Position numbers and translations under genes: made by a program
Source of the DNA: Betaproteobacteria bacterium
Lineage (GTDB): Bacteria; Pseudomonadota; Gammaproteobacteria; Burkholderiales; SG8-41
Reading direction: 5' to 3'
NCBI GenBank assembly: GCA_020028375.1
Contig: JAHZNX010000152.1
Coordinates: 1-7,359 of the forward strand
DNA length: 7,359 nt
Part shown: positions 1 to 4,814 of the stretch, one piece after another
Numbering within the stretch: the first letter of the stretch is position 1
Layout: each line of letters opens with the position of its first letter
The notes under the pieces: generated by a model
The model's database searches: none
The model's input: the letters and a program-made list of their open reading frames with translations, nothing else
Told to the model about the DNA's origin: nothing

Positions 1-355
1 CGGCAGGGAGAAGCGCGTAAATCGCGCAGAACAGGAAGGTCGCGATCACGGCGAGCGGCGCCGGCATGGAGCCGAAGTCGTGCAGGCTCACGTAGACCCA
101 CGAGGCCCCGAACAGCAACAGCCCGAGGCCGAAAGCGAAGCCCGCCAGCGCAGCCGCGCGCGGGGTCCCGGCCTGCGACCACAGGTAGAAGAGCCCCGCC
201 AGCGTCACCACCGGCAGCGGGAACATGTAGTACGGGGCGTAGCCGACTACGCTGACCGCGCCGAGGAAGAAAGCTACGAGAAACGAGAAACGAGAAACGA
301 GGAACGACAGGCGGGAGAGCGCGTCCCCCGTGCCGCCAGTCGTGTCATTCATCAT
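1..355 (-). CDS. lnt: Apolipoprotein N-acyltransferase, N-terminal part (runs off the left edge)
   Basis: Lnt transfers the third acyl chain onto the N-terminal cysteine of apolipoproteins in the inner membrane. Only 118 codons are present, so the nitrilase-like catalytic domain (Glu-Lys-Cys) lies outside the window. The visible part is hydrophobic: a first membrane segment at about residues 23-40, followed by GYAPYYMFPLP (38-48), a second segment at about 49-60, and the family-typical stretch FGLGLLLFGASWVYVSLHDFG (about 75-95), ending in a further segment. The GASWVYVSLH motif and the position directly after corC make the call strong. The start is ATG at 355 (a second ATG follows at 352), 17 bases after the corC stop, with GGA a few bases upstream. 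Residues 17-28 are encoded by a heptanucleotide repeat, so the N-terminal 25 or so residues may differ from relatives. Confidence 0.93.
   Translation of the reverse strand, partial: MMNDTTGGTGDALSRLSFLVSRFSFLVAFFLGAVSVVGYAPYYMFPLPVVTLAGLFYLWSQAGTPRAAALAGFAFGLGLLLFGASWVYVSLHDFGSMPAPLAVIATFLFCAIYALLPA
273..307 (-). repeat. Heptanucleotide tandem repeat inside lnt
   Basis: Five 7-base units run end to end: GCTACGA, then GAAACGA three times, then GGAACGA on the plus strand (TCGTTTC on the coding strand). Three units are identical and the outer two are degenerate. Because 7 is not a multiple of 3, three units return to the same frame, giving an imperfect SFLVSRF/SFLV peptide repeat at Lnt residues 17-28. 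Loss or gain of one unit would shift the lnt frame. Confidence 0.85.
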
Positions 356-372
356 GCATTCCGCGTTGACCG

Positions 373-1203
373 TTATTTTTTCTTGGCGACCTGCAGCAGG
401 TGCAGCCGCCGGCTGTCGGCGCGCAGCACCTTGAAGGCGAGGTTGTCGAAGCTGATGCTCTCGCCGCGCTTGGGCACGCGGCCGAAGCGCGACAGCACGA
501 GGCCGCCGATGGTGTCGAAATCCTGCTCGTCGTAGCGAGTGCCGAACGCGGCATTGAAGTCGGCGATCGCGGTGAGCGCCTTGACCCGGTACTGCCCGCC
601 CTTCTCGGGCACGATGTTGTCCTCGACATCCTGGTAGTCGTGCTCGTCCTCGATGTCGCCAACGATCTGCTCGATGACCCCCTCGATCGTGATCAGGCCC
701 GCGACGCCGCCGTACTCGTCCACCACGATCGCCATGTGGTTGCGGTTCTTGCGGAATTCCTTGAGCAGCACGTTGAGAGGCTTGGAGCCGGGGATGAACA
801 CCGCCGGGCGCAGCATGTCGCGCACGTTGAACTCCTCCTCGCCCGCGTAGTGGCGCAGCAGGTCCTTGGCGAGGAGGATGCCGATCACGTTGTCCTTGTT
901 CTCCCCGATCACCGGGAAACGCGAGTGCCCGGTCTGGATCACCATGGGGATGAACTGGTCCGGCGATTCCTTGATGTCGATGACGTCCATCTGCGCGCGC
1001 GGCACCATGATGTCGCGCGCCTGCATCTCGGAGACCTGCAGCACGCCCTCGATCATGGCGAGCGCGTCGGCGTCGAGCAGATTGCGCTCGTAGGAGGCGC
1101 GCAGCAGCTCGACCAGCTCCTCCCGGTCCTCCGGCTCGCGCGCGAGCCAGGCGCCGAAGCGCTCGAGCAGCGTCGGCTTGTGACTGGGCGGGTCGCTGGC
1201 CAT
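373..1203 (-). CDS. corC: CorC/YbeX-type CBS-domain protein (HlyC/CorC family)
   Basis: This is a 276-residue soluble protein of the CorC/YbeX branch, linked in the literature to magnesium/cobalt efflux and, in E. coli, to ribosome metabolism. Two CBS domains are visible: the first at about residues 63-120 (RDIMVPRAQM, GHSRFPV), the second at about 127-185 (VVDEYGGVAGLIT). A C-terminal transporter-associated (CorC_HlyC) domain covers about 195-276. The N-terminal DUF21 membrane domain of larger family members is absent, as expected for this branch. The chosen start is ATG at 1203; an in-frame ATG at 1263 would add 20 residues (GLPSVTKLITHHSSPITRQ) that are encoded by repeat DNA and look non-native. 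The upstream ribosome site is weak (AGG at a short distance). The gene lies 80 bases after ybeY and 17 bases before lnt, in the standard operon order. Confidence 0.95.
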   Translation of the reverse strand: MASDPPSHKPTLLERFGAWLAREPEDREELVELLRASYERNLLDADALAMIEGVLQVSEMQARDIMVPRAQMDVIDIKESPDQFIPMVIQTGHSRFPVIGENKDNVIGILLAKDLLRHYAGEEEFNVRDMLRPAVFIPGSKPLNVLLKEFRKNRNHMAIVVDEYGGVAGLITIEGVIEQIVGDIEDEHDYQDVEDNIVPEKGGQYRVKALTAIADFNAAFGTRYDEQDFDTIGGLVLSRFGRVPKRGESISFDNLAFKVLRADSRRLHLLQVAKKK

Positions 1204-1210
1204 CTGCCTA

Positions 1211-1238
1211 GTGATGGGTGATGAGTGATGGGTGATGA
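1211..1238. repeat. Heptanucleotide repeat array A (GTGATGG/GTGATGA x4)
   Basis: Four exact 7-base units alternate GTGATGG and GTGATGA, so there is also a 14-base unit repeated twice. The array lies just upstream of the corC start, where its leader and ribosome binding site would be expected. It is the near-complement of array B at 1261-1295, from which it differs by one base per unit. Confidence 0.9.
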
Positions 1239-1260
1239 GTTTGGTTACGGACGGCAGGCC

Positions 1261-1295
1261 CATTACCCATTACGCATTACCCATTACCCATTACC
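1261..1295. repeat. Heptanucleotide repeat array B (CATTACC x5)
   Basis: Five 7-base units, four CATTACC and one CATTACG (second), run from the ybeY-corC gap into the 3' end of ybeY. The last codons of ybeY and its TAA stop (1284-1286 on the plus strand) are read from the array. In opposite orientation to array A, it can fold back onto it across a 22-base spacer, with one imperfect pair per unit (G-T on the plus strand, A-C on the transcribed strand). Confidence 0.9.
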
Positions 1296-1727
1296 CTCAT
1301 AGGGGTCGGGAAAGCCGAGACGGGCAACGACCCGGGATTCGCGGCGCTCCATGAGCCGCGCCTCGCGCTCCGTCTCGTGATCGTAGCCCTGCAGGTGCAG
1401 GACTCCGTGCACCAGCAGGTGCGCGTAATGCGCAGCCGCGCTTTTATGTCCGGCTCGCGCCTCGCGCGAGATCACGGGAGCGCACAACGCGATATCGCCT
1501 TCGAGGCGCGGGCGTTCACGCAGGATGAAGGTGAGCACGTTGGTGGGGCGATCCTTGCCACGGAAATTGCGATTGAGCGCGCGTGCCTCTCTGGTACCGA
1601 CGATGCGCACCGTGACCCGCGCATCGCGCTCGAGCGCGGCGCGCGCCCAGCGCCTGAGCCGCGCCCGCGACGGCAGGCCGTGCGCGTTGACCGCGTATTG
1701 CACGGTGAGGTCGAGTTTCGGGTTCAT
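1284..1727 (-). CDS. ybeY: Endoribonuclease YbeY (rRNA maturation factor)
   Basis: YbeY is a zinc-dependent single-strand endoribonuclease that acts in 16S rRNA 3'-end maturation and 70S quality control in the cytosol. The 147-residue length is normal for the family. The zinc-binding signature H-x3-H-x5-H is intact (H107, H111, H117 in HGVLHLQGYDH), and the conserved FRGKDRPTNVLTF stretch is at about residues 55-67. The ATG at 1727 overlaps the TGA of the phoH-like gene in an ATGA arrangement, which fixes the start and suggests translational coupling. The C-terminal tail (EGNG and stop) is encoded by heptamer array B, so the native end may have been replaced by repeat sequence. Confidence 0.96.
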   Translation of the reverse strand: MNPKLDLTVQYAVNAHGLPSRARLRRWARAALERDARVTVRIVGTREARALNRNFRGKDRPTNVLTFILRERPRLEGDIALCAPVISREARAGHKSAAAHYAHLLVHGVLHLQGYDHETEREARLMERRESRVVARLGFPDPYEGNG

Positions 1728-2725
1728 GGCTCCGCGTCCGGGGTGCGCTGCCGCGGCGCGCTTTTCATCCTGGAATCCGGGGCCCCGGCCTTGTAATTCC
1801 CGTAGGCGTTGACGATGCGCTGCACCAGCGGGTGGCGCACCACGTCCTCGGCATCGAAATGGGTGAAGGCGATGCCGCGCACTTTCTTCAGCACTTCGCG
1901 GGCCTCGACGAGCCCGCTCTTCTGGCCGCGGCCAAGGTCGATCTGCGTCACGTCGCCCGTGACCACCGCCTTGCTGCCGAAGCCGATGCGGGTGAGAAAC
2001 ATCTTCATCTGCTCGGGCGTGGTGTTCTGCGCCTCGTCCAGGATCACGAACGACTGGTTGAGCGTGCGGCCCCGCATGAAGGCGAGCGGAGCGATCTCGA
2101 TCGCGGCGCGGTCGAAGAGCCGCGCCACCTTGTCGAATCCCATGAGGTCGTAGAGCGCGTCGTAGAGCGGGCGCAGGTAGGGATCCACCTTGGCCGCCAT
2201 GTCGCCGGGAAGGAAGCCGAGCCGCTCGCCGGCTTCGACCGCCGGGCGCACTAGCACGATGCGCTTGACCGCCTCGCGCTCGAGCGCGTCCACCGCGCAC
2301 GCCACCGCGAGGTAGGTCTTGCCGGTCCCGGCGGGGCCGATGCTGAACGTGAGATCGTGGGAAAGGATGTTCAGCAGGTACTGCACCTGGCGCGGCGTGC
2401 GGCCGTGCAGGTCCTGGCGGCGCGTGATGAGCTGGGGACTGCCCTCGGGCGCGCGGTGCTTGCGCGATCCCGCGGCCTCGATCAGCCCGAGCTGCAAGTC
2501 CTCCAGCGAGAGCCCGCTCTTCGCCTGCTCGTAGAACGACCGCAGCACCTGCGCCGCCACGCGCGTCTGGTCCGGCCGTCCGGTGAGGGCAAAGCGCTCG
2601 CCGCGGCGCGCGATGCCGACGTCGAGCGCGGTCTCGATCTGGCGCAGGTTCTCGTCGAGCGCGCCGCACAGGTTGGCGAGGCGCTGGTTGTCGACGGGCC
2701 GGAAGGCGATCTCGACCGGCTTCAA
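1724..2725 (-). CDS. ybeZ: PhoH-like ATPase YbeZ
   Basis: This is a 333-residue PhoH-family P-loop ATPase that works with YbeY; in E. coli the YbeZ protein interacts with YbeY in RNA metabolism. An N-terminal region of about 100 residues (nucleic-acid-binding-like in the family) precedes the ATPase domain. Walker A is GPAGTGKT (residues 130-137), ERLGFLPGD follows at 167-175, and the Walker B/DEAQN motif is at 226-234 (FVILDEAQN). The start is inferred as TTG at 2725: it overlaps the miaB TGA in a TTGA junction, and the protein from there has the usual family length. The longer in-frame reading upstream lies antisense-free but inside miaB in another frame and is not protein-like. The gene ends with ATGA overlap into ybeY. 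The symbol follows the E. coli operon position; phoH or phoH2-like names are also used. Confidence 0.95.
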   Translation of the reverse strand: MKPVEIAFRPVDNQRLANLCGALDENLRQIETALDVGIARRGERFALTGRPDQTRVAAQVLRSFYEQAKSGLSLEDLQLGLIEAAGSRKHRAPEGSPQLITRRQDLHGRTPRQVQYLLNILSHDLTFSIGPAGTGKTYLAVACAVDALEREAVKRIVLVRPAVEAGERLGFLPGDMAAKVDPYLRPLYDALYDLMGFDKVARLFDRAAIEIAPLAFMRGRTLNQSFVILDEAQNTTPEQMKMFLTRIGFGSKAVVTGDVTQIDLGRGQKSGLVEAREVLKKVRGIAFTHFDAEDVVRHPLVQRIVNAYGNYKAGAPDSRMKSAPRQRTPDAEP

Positions 2726-4062
2726 GCGAGTTCGCCGCGCAGGGAGTGGGGCAGCGCGGCGGTGATGGTGACGTCCACGAGCCGGCCGACGAGCTCGCGG
2801 GCCCCGGGGAAGTTGACGACGCGGTTGTTCGCGGTGCGCCCGGCGAGCTCGGCGGCATTCTTCTTCGCCGCGCCCTCCACCAGCACGCGCTCGCGCGCGC
2901 CGATCATGCCGCGGCTGATGGCTTGCGCCTGCAGGTCGATGCGTGCCTGCAGTCGCTGCAACCGCGCGAGCTTCACCTCGCGCGGCGTGTCGTCGGGCAG
3001 CGCCGCCGCCGGGGTGCCGGGGCGGCGGCTGTAGAGGAAGCTGAAGCTCGCGTCGAAGCCAACGTCCTCCACCAGCGCCATCGTCGCCTCGAAATCGGAT
3101 TCGCGCTCGCCCGGGAAGCCGACGATGAAATCCGAGGAGATCGAGATCGCCGGACAGGCCGCGCGCAGCCGGCGCACGATCGCCTTGTACTCGAGCACGG
3201 TATAGCCGCGCTTCATCGCCGCCAGCACGCGGTCGGAACCCGCCTGGACCGGGAGGTGCACGTGGGGCGCGAGCTGGGGGATGGTCGCGTGCGCGTCGGC
3301 CAGCCGCTGCGTGAACTCCCGGGGATGCGAGGTCGTGTAGCGGATGCGCTCGATGCACGGGATTGCGGCCACGTATTCGAGCAGGAGCGCGAGATCCGCG
3401 GCGTCTCCTTCCGGCGTGGCGCCGCGATAGGCGTTGACATTCTGCCCGAGCAGCGTCACTTCCTTCACCCCCTGCTGCGCGAGCTCCGCCACCTCGACGA
3501 GGACGTCCTCGAAGGGGCGCGAGACTTCCTCGCCGCGCGTATAGGGCACCACGCAGAACGTGCAGTACTTGCTGCATCCCTCCATCACGGAGACGAAGGC
3601 GGTCGCCCCCTCGGCGCGCGCCGGCGGCAGGTTGTCGAATTTCTCGATCTCGGGGAAGGACACGTCCACCTGCGGCCTGCCGGTTCCCCGGCGCGCGTCG
3701 ATCATCTGCGGCAGCCGGTGCAACGTCTGCGGCCCGAACACGAGATCCACGTAGGGCGCGCGCGCGACGATCGCCGCCCCTTCCTGGCTCGCCACGCAGC
3801 CGCCGACCCCGATCAGCAGGCGCGGGTTGAGGCTTTTCAAGTGCTTGACGCGCCCGAGGTCCGTGAACACTTTCTCTTGGGCCTTCTCGCGCACCGAGCA
3901 GGTGTTGAAGAGGATCACGTCCGCGGTCGCGGGGTCCGCGGTTTGCTCCATGTCATGCGACTGCCGCAGCACGTCGGCCATCCGGGCCGAGTCGTACTCG
4001 TTCATCTGGCAGCCGAAAGTCCGGATGTACAGCTTGCGGGGCACGGGACGCTGCGCGGACAC
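2722..4062 (-). CDS. miaB: tRNA-2-methylthio-N6-dimethylallyladenosine synthase MiaB
   Basis: MiaB is a radical-SAM methylthiotransferase that converts i6A37 to ms2i6A37 in tRNAs reading codons that begin with U. All expected elements are present in 446 residues. The N-terminal domain has the cysteines for the auxiliary 4Fe-4S cluster (C18 in FGCQMN, C55 in FNTCSVR, C89 in VGGCVA). The radical-SAM CxxxCxxC motif is C163, C167, C170 (GCSKYCTFC), with the conserved TLLGQNVNAY and HLPVQAGSD stretches beyond. A TRAM RNA-binding domain occupies about residues 380-446. The start is GTG at 4062, 12 bases after the upstream small gene, with only a weak GGCGG upstream; a second in-frame GTG at codon 7 is possible. 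The TGA stop overlaps the TTG start of the phoH-like gene. Confidence 0.97.
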   Translation of the reverse strand: MSAQRPVPRKLYIRTFGCQMNEYDSARMADVLRQSHDMEQTADPATADVILFNTCSVREKAQEKVFTDLGRVKHLKSLNPRLLIGVGGCVASQEGAAIVARAPYVDLVFGPQTLHRLPQMIDARRGTGRPQVDVSFPEIEKFDNLPPARAEGATAFVSVMEGCSKYCTFCVVPYTRGEEVSRPFEDVLVEVAELAQQGVKEVTLLGQNVNAYRGATPEGDAADLALLLEYVAAIPCIERIRYTTSHPREFTQRLADAHATIPQLAPHVHLPVQAGSDRVLAAMKRGYTVLEYKAIVRRLRAACPAISISSDFIVGFPGERESDFEATMALVEDVGFDASFSFLYSRRPGTPAAALPDDTPREVKLARLQRLQARIDLQAQAISRGMIGARERVLVEGAAKKNAAELAGRTANNRVVNFPGARELVGRLVDVTITAALPHSLRGELA

Positions 4063-4074
4063 CGCCGGCCGGGC

Positions 4075-4404
4075 TCAACGAGTCTGCTGGAGCTGTGCCA
4101 GCTCCTCGGGCCGCAGGATGTAGACGCGCGAGATATGGCCGTTCATATCCTGTACGAACAGCACCGCCGCGTACTGCGGGAGATGCGAATGCGGGATTGT
4201 GCGGTTGTGCTGATCGTAAATGCGGCCCCCGGGCGCGAGCCGCACGACCTGCTTGTTGATCTGCAGCAGGGGCAGCGGGTGCTGTCCGCCCACCAGATCG
4301 CCCAGTTTGCCGTTGGCCGGCAGCTGGCGGGGCATCTGGGCATGGCTTGGGCTTGCCGCGATCCAGGCTGTGGCCAGCGCCAGCGTCCAGATCCATCTCC
4401 GCAT
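4075..4404 (-). CDS. Small exported protein of unknown function
   Basis: I do not recognise this 109-residue protein. It begins with a typical Sec signal peptide: basic MRR, a hydrophobic core WIWTLALATAWIAA, and a likely cleavage site after residue 22 (SHA|Q). That leaves a mature periplasmic protein of about 87 residues without cysteines. The mature part contains a possible beta-rich core (VVRLAPGGRIYDQHNRTI, then AAVLFVQDM and ISRVYIL) and ends in a polar EELAQLQQ tail. The ATG at 4404 is preceded by GGTGA at a suitable distance. Composition and codon use match the neighbours, and the gap to miaB is 12 bases, so it is probably the first protein gene of the miaB transcript. A role in tRNA or ribosome biology is unlikely given the signal peptide; position is the only functional hint. 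Confidence 0.8.
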   Translation of the reverse strand: MRRWIWTLALATAWIAASPSHAQMPRQLPANGKLGDLVGGQHPLPLLQINKQVVRLAPGGRIYDQHNRTIPHSHLPQYAAVLFVQDMNGHISRVYILRPEELAQLQQTR

Positions 4405-4460
4405 CGATTCACCGTATCACAACGTAATCAAAACCTTCAACCGAGATCCGGTCCCTGTTC

Positions 4461-4475
4461 CGCGGCCTGGCCGCG
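4461..4475. repeat. GC-rich palindrome between the tRNA and the small exported gene
   Basis: CGCGGCC and GGCCGCG are exact complements around a single T. As RNA this would form a tight GC hairpin downstream of the tRNA 3' end. There is no run of T after it on the transcribed (minus) strand, so a factor-independent terminator is not supported; it may act in tRNA 3'-end processing or be incidental. Confidence 0.5.
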
Positions 4476-4496
4476 CCGTCGCGGCAGCGTCGAAAC

Positions 4497-4572
4497 TGGT
4501 GGCGAGTCAGGGATTTGAACCCCGGACCAACGGATTATGATTCCGCTGCTCTAACCGCTGAGCTAACTCGCC
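4497..4572 (-). tRNA. tRNA with CAU anticodon, most likely elongator tRNA-Met
   Basis: The minus strand folds into a complete cloverleaf of 73 bases plus an encoded CCA. The acceptor stem GGCGAGT/ACTCGCC is perfect, the D stem is GCTC/GAGC, the anticodon stem is GCGGA/TCCGT with loop ATCATAA, and the T arm is CGGGG-TTCAAAT-CCCTG. The anticodon is CAT. The initiator is ruled out: the first pair is G-C rather than the initiator C-A mismatch, and the anticodon stem lacks the three G-C pairs. The anticodon arm resembles elongator Met tRNAs of other proteobacteria. However, the short D loop and the TTGGTC region also resemble the lysidine-modified tRNA-Ile2 of E. coli, so Ile2 is not excluded. The acceptor positions 4-5 (G, A) lack the C-C that TilS favours, which tips the balance to Met. 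Confidence 0.96.
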
Positions 4573-4586
4573 GTAGAAAGCGGGCG

Positions 4587-4615
4587 AGTCTAAAGAGGGG
4601 ACCCGCTAATGTCAA
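4587..4615 (-). promoter_or_regulatory. Sigma-70-type promoter of the tRNA gene
   Basis: On the minus strand a perfect -35 box TTGACA (4615-4610) is followed after exactly 17 bases by TAGACT (4592-4587), four of six matches to the -10 consensus. Transcription would begin about 7 bases further on, leaving a leader of fewer than 10 bases before the tRNA. The stretch after the -10 box is GC-rich (CGCCCGC), as in stable-RNA promoters under stringent control. With no clear terminator after the tRNA, the same promoter could also feed the exported-protein gene and the miaB cluster. Confidence 0.8.
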
Positions 4616-4624
4616 GTTAAGCCA

Positions 4625-4644
4625 CTGAATTTCTGCTGAATTTC
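4625..4644. repeat. 9-bp direct repeat upstream of the tRNA promoter
   Basis: CTGAATTTC occurs at 4625-4633 and again at 4636-4644, 11 bases apart, which is about one helical turn. On the minus strand this places two AAATTCAG blocks roughly 10-30 bases upstream of the -35 box, where an UP element or an activator such as Fis would bind. The two sites could equally serve the divergent reductase gene. Function is inference. Confidence 0.5.
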
Positions 4645-4736
4645 GGTTTAGAATCCGGCGGTTGAAGCGGCGAGGTTTAAAATGCTATCCTCATTTTGAA
4701 GTACGAATCGATATTCCACATCACGAAACTCACTCC

Positions 4737-4745
4737 AAGGAGGAG
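4737..4745 (+). promoter_or_regulatory. Strong Shine-Dalgarno sequence upstream of the reductase gene
   Basis: AAGGAGGAG is a near-perfect anti-16S match. The first start codon after it is GTG at 4758, 12 bases further on and in frame with the reductase. The reading frame before about 4740 has AT-rich third positions, while after it they are GC-rich, which leaves a longer reductase starting at 4758 possible. Confidence 0.45.
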
Positions 4746-4814
4746 AACTCGGCCAGGGTGTCGAAGCGTTGGTCTGGACTCGCGGACTTCGCCGATTTGC
4801 GGCTTGGCACGAGG

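Noticed and set aside
400..1221. 273-codon plus-strand ORF opposite corC
   Set aside because: It mirrors corC, which has full CBS-domain motifs, and its own product is a low-complexity His/Asp/Val/Leu-rich shadow.
1211..1295. CRISPR array
   Set aside because: The units are 7 bases with no spacers, so these are simple tandem repeats.
2723..3577. Upstream extension of the phoH-like frame to 617 codons
   Set aside because: The part upstream of 2725 runs out of frame inside miaB, is Arg/Ala/Gly-rich and motif-free, while miaB is intact in its own frame.
4410..4436. Candidate promoter TTGAAG with GATACG before the small exported gene
   Set aside because: Both boxes are poor, and transcription would start at about the ATG, leaving no room for the GGTGA ribosome site.
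4461..4475. Factor-independent terminator after the tRNA
   Set aside because: The palindrome has a one-base centre and no T run on the transcribed strand.
2746..4518. 590-codon plus-strand ORF
   Set aside because: It lies antisense to miaB and the exported-protein gene and has the His/Arg/Asp-rich composition of a GC-rich shadow frame. It shows no recognisable domain.
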